From Lachancea mirantina (taxonomy: Eukaryota > Ascomycota > Saccharomycetes > Saccharomycetales > Saccharomycetaceae), in NCBI GenBank assembly GCA_900074745.1, contig LT598463.1, forward strand, positions 1,028,996-1,092,995: DNA of 64,000 nt, written 5' to 3'. Numbering within the stretch: position 1 is the first letter of the stretch; each line of letters starts with the position of its first letter. The notes under the pieces are model-generated. The model was not told where the DNA came from, searched no databases, and saw nothing but the letters and a program-made list of their open reading frames with translations. The position numbers and the translations under genes were made by a program. Of this stretch, positions 28,711 to 38,656 are shown one piece after another.

Positions 28711-28923
28711 ATGGCCAAGGTAAAAAGCAAAAACGCCGTCGTCAAATTGGTTTCTACAGCTGCAACGGGTTTCTCTCGTCATGTCATGATTACCAGAGGA
28801 GCTCCATTGGTGACACAGGTGCGTTACGATCCCGTTGCTAAGAGGCACGTCCTGTTCAAAGAGGCAAAGAAGAGGAAAGTCGCGGAGCGGAAGCCTCTGG
28901 ACTTTTTTAGAACGGTGAGGTGA
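28711..28923 (+). CDS. MRPL39: Mitochondrial ribosomal protein bL33m, Mrpl39
   Basis: Large-subunit protein of the mitochondrial ribosome, 70 residues, the same length as S. cerevisiae Mrpl39 and nearly identical in the core ([28 protein letters not shown]). The family is short and basic, with no obvious cleavable presequence. It lies between TIF35 and SPT5; in S. cerevisiae MRPL39 (YML009C) and SPT5 (YML010W) are adjacent, while TIF35 is on the other duplicated chromosome. It converges on SPT5 with 150 bp between stops. Confidence 0.96.
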   Translation: MAKVKSKNAVVKLVSTAATGFSRHVMITRGAPLVTQVRYDPVAKRHVLFKEAKKRKVAERKPLDFFRTVR

Positions 28924-29073
28924 CCGCGGCGCCCCATGCTCTCCACAGTATAGCACTTGTATATAAGCAACAACAATTCATGGTTTACGATACAACTTTC
29001 AAACTGGCAAACATTAGAAACTATATACTACAATTATATACACATCATATTAGCGAGGCTGAGCAAACCAAGC

Positions 29074-32000
29074 TCAACGACCGCCCCACGTGCTTCCGCC
29101 GCCGTACGAGGACCTGTTGCCTTGGTCGCCCCAGGCCGATTTGTTGCCTTGGTCGTTGCCCCACGTCGAGTTCCCTCCGCCGGCAGCAGCACCTCCACCC
29201 CAAGTAGAAGTTCCACCGTCGCGATTACCCCACGTAGACGCATTGCCGTGATTTGATTTGTCTCCGCCGCCCCAGGCCGAAGTAGCGCCAGATTCGCCTC
29301 CAGACGCCCACGTAGAGGCTCCTCCCCAGGTTGATTTGTTACCCCAGGCGGAAGCACCACCCCACGTCGATGTAGCACCAGTGCCTTGGCCACCCCAGGC
29401 GGATGCACCGCCGTTGCCGCCCCAGGTCGATGCCCCGCCTCCTTGACCACCCCAAGTGGAAGCTCCTCCCCAAGCAGAAGCGCCTCCACCGCCGTGAGCG
29501 GTCACTGCAGGAGTTTTTCCTCCGTCGAAGGAATTCCAGCCAGGAGTCATGCCTCCTGCCAACGCAGGTCCCGAAGGACCAGATCCGTTGACCGGCGGAG
29601 CCATGCTGCGAGGAGTACTGACATAACTTGGCCCTATTCTGTTGCTGGGTGTTCTACCGCGACGGTTTACCAACTCGTCATAGGTTATACCATCACCACC
29701 TTCTTTGTTGTAGTACATGAGCTTTCTTTTATCGACAGTTATGTTCTTGCTCTTAGAGTGAAGCTCGATAGTGGCTTTTTCACCGTTTACGTCCTTGACA
29801 ATACCTAGCTGACCTTTATAGCCTGCAGCACGTACTCTGACGGTCTTACCAAGCGCAACGTCGCGACCGCCACGTATGGCACTATCCACTTTTTGAGGAG
29901 GACGCATTTTGTTTGCAATGTCTGGATTCATCTTGGACAGATCGAGACTGTTCATGCCTGCTAGCACATTTTCTTTGGAAGCAACAGCTTCAACATTCAT
30001 TGGATTGACAACAAACACACCGGCATTTTCTGTGATTTTTTTGGACACGACGAAAACCTGCTGCGTTTGGATGTAGAGAACTTGACCTTCTCTTCTAGCA
30101 CCGACCTTCTCTCTAATGGTGTCTCCGATCTTGATCTCTCTACCTTGAGCGTCGACTGTCGTTGACCTTGAACGCGCTGAATCGATCTTCCGTAGAATGG
30201 ATCCTTTCGTAATCGTTGACACCTTCCCGTTGTCATCCAAAATCTTGAAAATGTCATGACCTGCTTGAATAACACAAGCCACATTTTTGGCGCTTAATTC
30301 TACTATGTCGTGCAGCGCATATTCACTTGAAGTAGGTGTAGAGTCCATAGATTTCGTCAGGTTGTTGGCGGTAATGGTCAAATTGGCTCTCGTCTGATCA
30401 GAAACAAACGTGACTTGTCCATTCTTTACCACCAACACCAAACCAGCGTCTCCCTGATGGTCACCGCCAACTACTGTAACGTGGTCACCTGCCTCAAAAA
30501 TCTTTCTTAGAGAAGATACGGGAAATTCCAAGGCTTTAGAAGCTAGCTGTGGCAATCTTACGGCGATGATGTCGGTGGAAGTCCTCGCTACAACACCTCT
30601 CGAACCTCTTTGTTCACCGTTCAGAATTTCGACTCTGTCACCAGGCTGGAACATGACTCTGGCGGCCTTAGCCTTTTTGATCGTCTGGGAAATCGATGTC
30701 AAGTCTAACGTCCCATCTTTGGTGCCGAATCGTGCCAGCTCCTCGACTGTGGGCTGGATATTTTTCGTTTCCAGATATTGGATCCTGAACGACTTGTACA
30801 AGTATCCATCAACATAGTCTTCATTCCTGTACGTGAAGTGACGGTCATCTCTCTTGTACAGATTAGCTTGGTCCATTCTAAGCGCCATTGTGGGATTAAA
30901 TAGTTGTGGAGGGGGCCTTTGGGCAAAGACTGGTCTTTTTTGTTTCCGAGTATTCGTTTTTTCATCTACCTCATCAAACTTGCCGTAATCAAGACGAGGA
31001 ACAATCTTCAATAGGACTTCGAGATTGTTTTCACTGATTTGGTCAATAACCGCTAGGTCGCCTTTGTAGATCCCACGTCTGACACGCACATAACTTCCCT
31101 CTTCGAGTTTTACATCATCTGACTTGTCAGGTTTCAAAAGAAGTGGTAATTCCTGAACTGGAATCAATAGTTTTTGTGATGGATAAATGTCTGGAACACC
31201 ATTTGTGAACTTTTCGATCACACTCTGCTTGGGCGCTTCTATGTAGATTCTGCCCGAGTAATTGTCACGTTGGAAAATGGCAAGGATCTTGAGTTTCTTG
31301 TTACCCATAGACTTGTCCAAATTGAATTTCTTCTTCAACAACTTGCGAACAAGTTCCTTTTCTCTACCAGGTCTACACCGCACACCCCAGATAGTCGCCG
31401 TGTCAACACTGGGCAGCAAGAAACGCTGTGGAACGTACCCGTCCTGCGCAGCAGCCCGATATTGCTTTGAGCTGCTTCTCCCATATCTTTCCCGTAATTC
31501 CTTGGCCAATTTCTGCGCGTCTTCCTCTGAGGATTTGTTCAGGTTCTGATCCAGTTGTCTGTGCAATCTGTCGTCTCTGTTGGGACCTGTGGTTTCTTCG
31601 TCCTCTTCATCTCCACGCGTGATGAAACCTTCGCGAACAAGTTCTGAATCTTCTTCGTCTTCCTCGTCTTCGTCGTCATCACTGACTTCGGCTTCAATAT
31701 CGAGGAAACGGTTCCGTTCACGCCGCTGTTTCTTTCTAGGACCTTCTTCATCGTCGTCCTCGTCTTCATCATCTTCATCCTCGTCGTCCTCGTCTTCATT
31801 CCCGTCATTCTCTTTGCCTTCTGGCCCCTGCGCGTTGTCGTCACTCTCTTTTTCAGCACTGCCGTCCTCATGGGTTTCCTGATCCTTTTCGCTCGCTGCA
31901 CGTCCACCAGCATCTTGTCCGGCATTTTCGCCATTGATCAAATCATCGCGGTCCGTCTTGATACTATTAGAAGGCTCCTCAGGCAAATCTCCTAGAGAAC

Positions 32001-32157
32001 CCGCTGGTTTAGGCTTTACATCTGCGTCAAGATTTTCGGTGGTTTTACCGTCATCTTGCGCGGTTTTCTCGCCGTTTAGCCCCGCGTCAAGTCCATTCTC
32101 CGACTGAGCATGCTCGCTCTCCATTTTACTGGCCTCTGAATGGCCCTGATCGCTCAT
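29074..32157 (-). CDS. SPT5: Transcription elongation factor Spt5 (DSIF large subunit)
   Basis: With Spt4, clamps RNA polymerase II and recruits elongation and RNA-processing factors. The 1027-residue product (S. cerevisiae 1063) has a highly acidic N-terminus (about 1-200), an NGN domain (about 250-345) with a WGVRCRPGREKELV start, and several KOW domains through about 850. The C-terminal repeat region (about 890-1027) holds about 14 copies of S-(A/T)-W-G, the Bur1-phosphorylated repeat. The acidic run and the repeats are low complexity and throw long spurious frames on the other strand. It is divergent from RAD33 as in YML010W/YML011C. Confidence 0.97.
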   Translation of the reverse strand: MSDQGHSEASKMESEHAQSENGLDAGLNGEKTAQDDGKTTENLDADVKPKPAGSLGDLPEEPSNSIKTDRDDLINGENAGQDAGGRAASEKDQETHEDGSAEKESDDNAQGPEGKENDGNEDEDDEDEDDEDEDDDEEGPRKKQRRERNRFLDIEAEVSDDDEDEEDEEDSELVREGFITRGDEEDEETTGPNRDDRLHRQLDQNLNKSSEEDAQKLAKELRERYGRSSSKQYRAAAQDGYVPQRFLLPSVDTATIWGVRCRPGREKELVRKLLKKKFNLDKSMGNKKLKILAIFQRDNYSGRIYIEAPKQSVIEKFTNGVPDIYPSQKLLIPVQELPLLLKPDKSDDVKLEEGSYVRVRRGIYKGDLAVIDQISENNLEVLLKIVPRLDYGKFDEVDEKTNTRKQKRPVFAQRPPPQLFNPTMALRMDQANLYKRDDRHFTYRNEDYVDGYLYKSFRIQYLETKNIQPTVEELARFGTKDGTLDLTSISQTIKKAKAARVMFQPGDRVEILNGEQRGSRGVVARTSTDIIAVRLPQLASKALEFPVSSLRKIFEAGDHVTVVGGDHQGDAGLVLVVKNGQVTFVSDQTRANLTITANNLTKSMDSTPTSSEYALHDIVELSAKNVACVIQAGHDIFKILDDNGKVSTITKGSILRKIDSARSRSTTVDAQGREIKIGDTIREKVGARREGQVLYIQTQQVFVVSKKITENAGVFVVNPMNVEAVASKENVLAGMNSLDLSKMNPDIANKMRPPQKVDSAIRGGRDVALGKTVRVRAAGYKGQLGIVKDVNGEKATIELHSKSKNITVDKRKLMYYNKEGGDGITYDELVNRRGRTPSNRIGPSYVSTPRSMAPPVNGSGPSGPALAGGMTPGWNSFDGGKTPAVTAHGGGGASAWGGASTWGGQGGGASTWGGNGGASAWGGQGTGATSTWGGASAWGNKSTWGGASTWASGGESGATSAWGGGDKSNHGNASTWGNRDGGTSTWGGGAAAGGGNSTWGNDQGNKSAWGDQGNRSSYGGGSTWGGR

Positions 32158-32373
32158 TCTTTACCAGTTTCTACGTCTCTAAACGCCCGTGAAGATGGGT
32201 TTTCCAAGCTGTATTGATTTCTTAAATTTTGAAATCTAGAGTCCTTCGTATAAGAATACATTAATATACTTGAATTCAAGACATAGATGAGTTTGATTAA
32301 GTCCGTTTTGAGCAGGAAGAACCCCCAGAGACTCGAGTTTAAGCCCCATGCAATTGCAACTTCGCGATAGATT

Positions 32374-32907
32374 ATGGCTAGGAATCGTAGCAAGAGGACT
32401 TACGATGAGGTAGAGCGCTTTTTGAATGGTTCGATTCCGCAGGAAATTGAAGATGATATACTGAGTGCTTTCGCAAATTATAACATCGAGCGTGATATGA
32501 CGCGTGAAGACCTAAGCAGTTTCTTCCAGGAATTGCAGCTACCTTCTGAAGTGACGAAATTTTATGATTTGAATGATTTGTGTATCGGGGGTACCCAGAT
32601 AGTGGATTTCGAAAAGCTGTTACGAGCAACGTATCACGTTCTGGTTTTCATGAATAATATGGCTGTCATTGACGGATTTTGGGAAATGCTGGTCAAAGCG
32701 TGTGGGCGAGACGTGGCTTTCCCCAAAGTTCTCCTGAAAAACCACGTTTTGAGCATCAAAGATCTGCAAAAAGTCGCCAACAGTGCAAGTGTCGAAAGCA
32801 CAGGTCTCGTTGAGATGATGAGCGTCGCGACGCACGGAAAACGCGTTTTCATGACCTGGTTAGACTTGGCGTATATACTGGGCAAATTAGGCATTCTTGC
32901 GTTCTGA
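32374..32907 (+). CDS. RAD33: Nucleotide excision repair protein Rad33
   Basis: Partner of the Rad4-Rad23 damage-recognition complex, related in fold to centrin. The 177-residue product is the same length as S. cerevisiae Rad33. It is mostly helical with EF-hand-like pairing but no canonical calcium loops; an aromatic and hydrophobic C-terminal half (about 90-177) would carry the Rad4-binding face. It sits between SPT5 and ERV25 as in YML011C. Recognition rests on length, synteny and fold, since the family diverges fast. Confidence 0.88.
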   Translation: MARNRSKRTYDEVERFLNGSIPQEIEDDILSAFANYNIERDMTREDLSSFFQELQLPSEVTKFYDLNDLCIGGTQIVDFEKLLRATYHVLVFMNNMAVIDGFWEMLVKACGRDVAFPKVLLKNHVLSIKDLQKVANSASVESTGLVEMMSVATHGKRVFMTWLDLAYILGKLGILAF

Positions 32908-33005
32908 GTTCTCGTTGAGCTCAGATCCTAACATACGCTTATACATATTTATCCGTTTATTTTCTGACGCAATTGAACATCGACAGTGCAAACGCCAGAA
33001 GCTTT

Positions 33006-33635
33006 TTAGATGATATGCTTGGCCTTGAAGTAGTTGCGCAAGTAATTGATCTGCCAGGCTCCTAAGCTGACCAAGACGACAATGACCAGAATCGAGAAGT
33101 TACGTACTCTTCTGTTGGTGGATTCGTTGGTGTCTCTCAAACGCTCTTCTCTGGCTTTCAAATAGTTGAGTTCGTCGACAATTTCGTCGGTCAATTCCTC
33201 GATTCTGCGTAATTCCACTTCAATTGGCTTCAACTTCTCTGTAGCCTGGATCATGTTCCAGTCACGCGCTTGCGACCCAGACTCGATGTCGAGCTCCACA
33301 GATCTCGACAAGGATCTACCTTTAATTTGCAATTGGTTTTCGAGACACACGTCAAAAGCGGCCGACGAAGGTGCCGTGAAAGCGACGCGAACTTCTCCAG
33401 CAAGATCCTTCTTGCGTCTGTGTTCGTTTCCTACACTGTCGCGAATAACCAGATTCAATACTTGGCCATCACCAACTGATCCATCCGTCGCTATGTTTAC
33501 TACCACGAGTTGTCCTTCGGAAACGAAATCACGAATACACACTTGTTCGGGCGTCTGGGACGCTGGTAGATCGAAATGCAGCCCTAAACAGAGTGCAACA
33601 ACAAATGCTAATATACCGAAGTTCTTGAATTGCAT
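33006..33635 (-). CDS. ERV25: p24 cargo receptor Erv25
   Basis: p24-delta protein of COPII vesicles, working with Emp24 to sort GPI-anchored proteins. The 209-residue type I membrane protein (S. cerevisiae 211) has a signal peptide (about 1-22), a GOLD domain (about 30-125) with EQVCIRDF and FDVCLENQ supplying the conserved cysteine pair, a coiled coil (about 130-180) with [17 protein letters not shown], one transmembrane helix and a short tail ending KAKHII, the coat-binding signal. Order and direction match YML012W. Confidence 0.97.
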   Translation of the reverse strand: MQFKNFGILAFVVALCLGLHFDLPASQTPEQVCIRDFVSEGQLVVVNIATDGSVGDGQVLNLVIRDSVGNEHRRKKDLAGEVRVAFTAPSSAAFDVCLENQLQIKGRSLSRSVELDIESGSQARDWNMIQATEKLKPIEVELRRIEELTDEIVDELNYLKAREERLRDTNESTNRRVRNFSILVIVVLVSLGAWQINYLRNYFKAKHII

Positions 33636-34072
33636 TATAAGTTTTCCGTGGGCCTAATTGAGTACTGTGAGTCGCGTTCCGATTCTTTTATTAGTAGTTA
33701 CGAGTATGAAATCTGAAAAAAATCTTCAATTGGGATTTACTTTTGATCAAAAAGAGTTTAAAAACGCTAATATTGAGAAGTAAAAATAATTTTAGTAGCA
33801 TCAAGAGTTATTTAATCTGTATAGTGTTTATTAACCGGTCTTAAAGAAACTATTTGCATCAATTTTGGTCCTGTCAAAGTATGTTATCTGGGAAGTTCAT
33901 TATTGAACCGATAATTTCTCGAGATACAGAGAAAGCGCGAGAACTCGAGAATATTGATAGCATTTGGTGACGACGGACAAGTAATTCGAATATTTATAGC
34001 TTTATGGGTCGACCCTCAAGAGGACCTCAAAAATGCATGTTAGGTTAATTACATGTTGAAATATGGGATTAT
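33636..34072. other. Intergenic region CYM1 - ERV25
   Basis: A 437-bp AT-rich region between two minus-strand genes: the ERV25 promoter and CYM1 3' end. I see no gene or distinct motif. Confidence 0.6.
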
Positions 34073-37036
34073 CTACAAGTTCTTGATTGACCAGTTTGAT
34101 CCCAGAGCTGGCTCCTTTATCAAGGGTCCAATGACAGCAGAAATGGCAGGCCTGCCAAGAAGATATTTGTCAGCGACGCGATAGACGTCGTCGAGCTGCA
34201 CATCTAGAAGCTGTTCCCTTCTACGTTGACGTAGCGTGTCTGAGACACCGTAGTGGAATAGAAGAGATCCTTCGCTTTTACAGCTGATTGGGGCGTCCAC
34301 CTGCTGGAAAATGGTGAGTTTTGCCTCGTCCAGGTCGCTTTCAGTCCACTTGGCAGAGTTAGCGACGAAATCTCCGGTTTGTGAGAAAACTTCCAATGAA
34401 TTCAAAGGATGCGGATCTCTGTAGGAATGGAACGAGAAGAGGCCATCTAATGCAGAATAAGTGGCGCCGCCCCCGTAAGCACCACCCTTTTCTCTTATTT
34501 CGCGGTGTAAGCGCTTGAAAGTCAAGACGCTTGCGAGTACTTGCAAAGCTGCGCCATCCTTATGTGTATAGGGCACTCCAACGAAAGATTGTGCCGCGTA
34601 GTAAACCTGAAAGGGGAACTGGATCAGAGTCGATGGAGTTTGCGATATAACGAGAGGATACTCTTTAACGTTGAACGACTGAAAGTCATTAACAAGGGGC
34701 AAGTTCCCCAAGAACTTTTGAATTTGACCTTGAACCACGTCAAGTTGATTACTCGAGTCCGCTGTAATGAAGAATTGGAATCCATTTGATCCAACGATGC
34801 ACTTTTGCAAAGCCGCTAATTTGTCGATCACTGCAGTTTGAAAGAGCTTGTCATCATCAATAAGAGACGCAATTTGGGTTATTAACTGAATTTGCTCAAG
34901 TCCTCCCATACTTTCGTAAACGGATTTGGAGGCCCTCAAATGCGCGCCGGCGTAATTCCGCGCATAAGAGTGTCCGCTTTCAGCGACAGATGCGGTATTG
35001 GAAGCTGCCAATGACCTGATGAGTACCTTGAGTTTTTCTTTGTGCTTATTAAAATCTGTTTGAACCAAAATCTTGTTCCACAAGTCGAAAACGTGTTCTG
35101 TCTTGTGATTTAAGGACCATCCTCCAACGTCGAGTTGCAGAGAGGGTTCACATGTCTCAGGATCAGATACGACAGAGACATTGGCCGAAATTCCTCCTGT
35201 ATGTAACCTAATTTCGTCTTCGATGTCGCTGAATTCCTCATGGGTGGTACCAAGGCTGGTCAAGGAGTCGGCAAACAGAGCTAAGTATGGATAAAGGTCT
35301 TGTGGAATGACGGTGTTTAGAGGTCTTTTCCCGCGCACATACGTTATACCGTTTGTATTTGATAGCCGTTTCAAAATGTTATCAGTCTGAGTAACAGAAA
35401 ATCCATCACCTTTACGCGGGATGTCAGAAATTTTTAAGCTGGGCAAACAACTCAAATCTTCCGACATACGCTGCTTGTTATCAAGCTCTTTACCCCTCTT
35501 CCATATAAGGTCACGATCTGCCTGATTTAAAGCTTCTTTTTTTGTTGCTAGCCTTTGGAGTTCCTCCTCTTTTATCGATTCTGAAAATCCATTGTCACCT
35601 AGCACAGTAAACTTAAAACGGCCTTTGTTAAGAAGATAATTTCTAATGAGATCCCTGAAAACTTCGTCGCGTCTTTCAGCCCAATCAGATCTGAATTGAT
35701 TTAAGATATCGTCGAAAAGCAAACTGTCAAAGGGATCGCATTTATTGACCCAGTTAGGAACAATAGAATATAAGAGCTGTAATCCAAAATCAGATTTTTG
35801 ATCCTTTTTCGCAAGCTCTAGCTGTTGCAAGATACCTTCGATTTTCTTTTCCTCGAAGGGCTTCGAGAGACTGGTGACGAAAATTGATTTTACAATCTCG
35901 TCAAGGTCAGTGTCCTTTTCGCAGCCCTGGATGCCCACTGTGAAAAAATTGGCGTTTGTGGTGGACTCCACACCCGAATTAACACTGAAATCGTAGCCCA
36001 AACCGGATTCTATCAGTTGCTGGTACAGGGGTGACGAGTGGCCATCCATCAAAAGATTACCCAAAATCTTCAGCAAAAACGTTTCGTACGTATTCCTTGG
36101 ATTACCGCAGATCCATGTCAATGAGGTTTTAATTTGTCGGTTTTCAGGCAAATTGGGGTCCATCTGACCTCGTAGATCCACTCGTGTTACTTTGTCTCCC
36201 AAGTCAATAGGCTTCAATTCGCGAGTTGAAATTGGTCGCCTCCCATACGCCTGAAACTCTTGATTGAGCTTCTTGAGTGTTTCGTCGAGCGGGAAATTGC
36301 CGTACGTAAAAGTCTTGGCATTGGACGGATGGTAGTTGCGACTGTGGTAATCAACCAGGTCCACGTAATGCAAATTTGTAATGAATTGAGGGTCGCCACC
36401 AGAATTATTGAGTGCCGGATAAATGCTTTCCTGAAATTTGGTCCAGAAATAGTAGTCTGAGTTCGACACTTGACCCTTCATTTCGTTGTATACCACGCCT
36501 TTGAAAACGAGATCGCTGGCTTTGTCAGTAATGTCGGCGTTTTCCAATCTCCAGCCTTCTTGCCAGAAATCTTCCTGTTTTAAAAGCGGATTAAACGTCG
36601 CGTCGAGATATACTTCTCTGAGATTATTGAAATCTGCTTTATTGCAAGTTGCAAAGGGATAAAAGGTGTAGTCGTGGCCTGTCATTGCATTCATGAAAGT
36701 GGCCAGTGACCGATTTAACATCTTGAAGAAAGGATCTCTAACTGGATATTTTTGGGATCCACACAGCGTTGTGTGTTCCAGGATGTGCGGTACACCAGTC
36801 GCATCGGGAGGATTTGTTTTGAACACCACGCTGAACACATTGTTTTTGTCATCTCTATCAATGTGGATATGTTGCGAACCTGTTTGCAAGTGTGCCAAAT
36901 CCACAGCTGTGAGCTTGAATTCTGGAACGGTAAGGATCCTTTTGATCTCATAACCGTGAAAAACTGCACCAACCGGATACTTTCGTAGCACTTTTGCCTG
37001 GTTAAAAGTGGAGCTGAAACGTCTGAATCTAAGCAT
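34073..37036 (-). CDS. CYM1: Mitochondrial presequence protease Cym1
   Basis: M16C zinc metallopeptidase that degrades cleaved targeting peptides in the mitochondrial matrix or intermembrane space. The 987-residue product (S. cerevisiae 989) starts with an Arg-rich amphipathic presequence (MLRFRRFSSTF). The inverted zinc motif is at 84-88 (His84, Glu87, His88), followed by CGSQKYPVRDPFFKML, and VYNEMKG supplies a distal Glu. Two M16 halves and a linker complete the chamber, with a GGAYGGGA motif near the C-terminus. It is divergent from NPL3 as in YDR430C/YDR432W. Confidence 0.97.
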   Translation of the reverse strand: MLRFRRFSSTFNQAKVLRKYPVGAVFHGYEIKRILTVPEFKLTAVDLAHLQTGSQHIHIDRDDKNNVFSVVFKTNPPDATGVPHILEHTTLCGSQKYPVRDPFFKMLNRSLATFMNAMTGHDYTFYPFATCNKADFNNLREVYLDATFNPLLKQEDFWQEGWRLENADITDKASDLVFKGVVYNEMKGQVSNSDYYFWTKFQESIYPALNNSGGDPQFITNLHYVDLVDYHSRNYHPSNAKTFTYGNFPLDETLKKLNQEFQAYGRRPISTRELKPIDLGDKVTRVDLRGQMDPNLPENRQIKTSLTWICGNPRNTYETFLLKILGNLLMDGHSSPLYQQLIESGLGYDFSVNSGVESTTNANFFTVGIQGCEKDTDLDEIVKSIFVTSLSKPFEEKKIEGILQQLELAKKDQKSDFGLQLLYSIVPNWVNKCDPFDSLLFDDILNQFRSDWAERRDEVFRDLIRNYLLNKGRFKFTVLGDNGFSESIKEEELQRLATKKEALNQADRDLIWKRGKELDNKQRMSEDLSCLPSLKISDIPRKGDGFSVTQTDNILKRLSNTNGITYVRGKRPLNTVIPQDLYPYLALFADSLTSLGTTHEEFSDIEDEIRLHTGGISANVSVVSDPETCEPSLQLDVGGWSLNHKTEHVFDLWNKILVQTDFNKHKEKLKVLIRSLAASNTASVAESGHSYARNYAGAHLRASKSVYESMGGLEQIQLITQIASLIDDDKLFQTAVIDKLAALQKCIVGSNGFQFFITADSSNQLDVVQGQIQKFLGNLPLVNDFQSFNVKEYPLVISQTPSTLIQFPFQVYYAAQSFVGVPYTHKDGAALQVLASVLTFKRLHREIREKGGAYGGGATYSALDGLFSFHSYRDPHPLNSLEVFSQTGDFVANSAKWTESDLDEAKLTIFQQVDAPISCKSEGSLLFHYGVSDTLRQRRREQLLDVQLDDVYRVADKYLLGRPAISAVIGPLIKEPALGSNWSIKNL

Positions 37037-37672
37037 ACCGGCGTGAAAATGCTAGGAACAATGAACTTGCAGAGTTTACCATGTTGATTCTTTAGTAATC
37101 TTCAATAGCCTTGATGATATATTCATTCGAGGCAGAGTTCCAGATTCGCTTTCGTGTGACGTGATTAGCCTCGATACAAGCCAAAATCCTAGTTCATAGA
37201 AGCTTTCGTGAAGCGGTGAAATAACATCATCAATGTTAATTCTACTACCCATATCACAGTCTCTCGGCGTCACGAAATTGTGGTTCTTAGGGCATTCTCC
37301 TACTGTAGTAGACCTCATCGCCTTGATAATTATTATTCCGTATCCGGGTAACCTAAACAAAAAGATACCCGAAAAGGGCCTTTAATGGCAGAAAAACCTC
37401 CCATTGACCAGTTTGTAAGACTGAATCTCGGTAGAAATGTCACTGACTAATTCTTCAGGTTTTATACACTCCCTTTCCGGTCGTTTTACGCGACTTTTGA
37501 CATGTTTTGTCTTTTTCTCTCGGCTTGGTATAGTTGATTTTCAGGTGATAAACCTATCCTGAGATAAAGTGAAAATATTTCAGGTGGGTTCGGAAACGAA
37601 TTCTACCTTCTTGTCACCACATTCAACAAGAGCAAGACTATTGAATCTAAGGACTTTTGAGCTAGTTTAGTA
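37037..37672. other. Divergent promoter CYM1 / NPL3
   Basis: A 636-bp region with no supported gene. It contains a Reb1-type CGGGTAA at 37345-37351 within the short palindrome CCGGGTAACC-like stretch. A 94-codon minus-strand frame here lacks an ATG start. Confidence 0.6.
37345..37351 (+). promoter_or_regulatory. Reb1-type site
   Basis: CGGGTAA, the Reb1 core, lies in the middle of the divergent CYM1/NPL3 promoter, about 320 bp from each start. Confidence 0.5.
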
Positions 37673-38656
37673 ATGTCAGAACCATACGAACAACCCCCAG
37701 CTGTTGAGGAAGAACAACCAGCGCCTCAATACCAGGAAGACGAATATGCAGGTGGCGCAGGAGTGGCGCGTGGCCAGGACGGCGAATTGTCGACCACGAG
37801 ACTTTTCGTGAGACCTTTTCCTTTCGACGTGCAAGACTCTGAGTTGAACGAGATTTTTGCGCCTTTTGGACCTATGAAAGAGGTCAAAATCTTGAACGGT
37901 TTTGCTTTCGTCGAGTTTGAAGAAGCCGATTCTGCTGCCAGAGCCATCGAAGAAGTGAACGGTAAGACTTTCGCCGACCAGCCTTTGGAAGTCGTCTATT
38001 CCAAGATCCAGCCTCTCAGATACAGAATGATCTTGAGGAATTTGCCCGAAGGTGTCGCTTGGCAAGAATTGAAGGATTTGGCCAGAGAAAACAATTTGGA
38101 CACCACATTTTCCAGTGTCAACACCAGAGAGTTTGATGGAACCGGAGCTCTCGAGTTCCCTACTGAGGAAGTGCTTGAAGACGCACTACAAAAGCTAAAC
38201 AACATCGACTTCAGAGGCGCCGTGATCACCGCTGAAAGAGACGACAACCCCCCACCAATCAGAAGATTCAGATCGGGCCCAAGAGGCGGCTTCGGTGGTA
38301 GAGGTGGTTTCGGAGGTAGAGGTGGCTTTGGTGGTAGAGGCGGTAGAGGTGGCTTCGGAGGCAGAGGCGGCTTCGGTGGCAGAGGCGGTTTCGGTGGTAG
38401 AGGCGGCTTCGGAGGCAGAGGTGGCTCCAGAGGCGGCTTCGGTGGTGGCAGAGGCGGTTTCGGCGAATCCAGAGGCGGTTTCAGAGGAGGTAGAGGCGGT
38501 TACGGCGGTGGTCGCGGTGGTTACGGTGGTCGTGGCGGTGATGGCTACGGTTCTTCTAGAGGCTCCTACGGTTCATCTAGAGACGAGTATAGAGGTAGAG
38601 ACGCTGGCGGTGACTCTTACAGCTCTACCCGTGAAAGATCTCCCCCTAGACAATGA
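37673..38656 (+). CDS. NPL3: SR-like mRNA-binding protein Npl3
   Basis: Nuclear shuttling RNA-binding protein in elongation, 3'-end choice, splicing and export. The 327-residue product has RRM1 (about 42-115; TRLFVRPFPFDV and NGFAFVEFEE), RRM2 (about 120-195) and an RGG domain of GGFGGR-type repeats (nt about 38280-38560). It ends RERSPPRQ, matching the Sky1 phosphorylation site at the end of S. cerevisiae Npl3. The N-terminus before RRM1 is only about 40 residues and lacks the Ala-Pro-Gln-Glu repeats and His/Pro stretch of the 414-residue S. cerevisiae protein. A long 3' intergenic region follows. Confidence 0.96.
   Translation: MSEPYEQPPAVEEEQPAPQYQEDEYAGGAGVARGQDGELSTTRLFVRPFPFDVQDSELNEIFAPFGPMKEVKILNGFAFVEFEEADSAARAIEEVNGKTFADQPLEVVYSKIQPLRYRMILRNLPEGVAWQELKDLARENNLDTTFSSVNTREFDGTGALEFPTEEVLEDALQKLNNIDFRGAVITAERDDNPPPIRRFRSGPRGGFGGRGGFGGRGGFGGRGGRGGFGGRGGFGGRGGFGGRGGFGGRGGSRGGFGGGRGGFGESRGGFRGGRGGYGGGRGGYGGRGGDGYGSSRGSYGSSRDEYRGRDAGGDSYSSTRERSPPRQ
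38281..38560 (+). repeat. RGG-coding 15-bp imperfect repeat array
   Basis: Units coding Gly-Gly-Phe-Gly-Gly-Arg are repeated in near-identical codons (GGCTTCGGTGGTAGA-like). This gives a coding minisatellite inside NPL3 that is likely to vary in copy number between strains. Confidence 0.85.

Noticed and set aside
31539-31934. Frames opposite and offset to the SPT5 acidic region
   Set aside because: They are shadows of GAA/GAC-rich coding and show Lys/Thr- or Ser-only composition.
37076-37360. 94-codon minus-strand frame in the CYM1/NPL3 promoter
   Set aside because: It starts on TTG, overlaps the Reb1-type site region, and shows no family resemblance.
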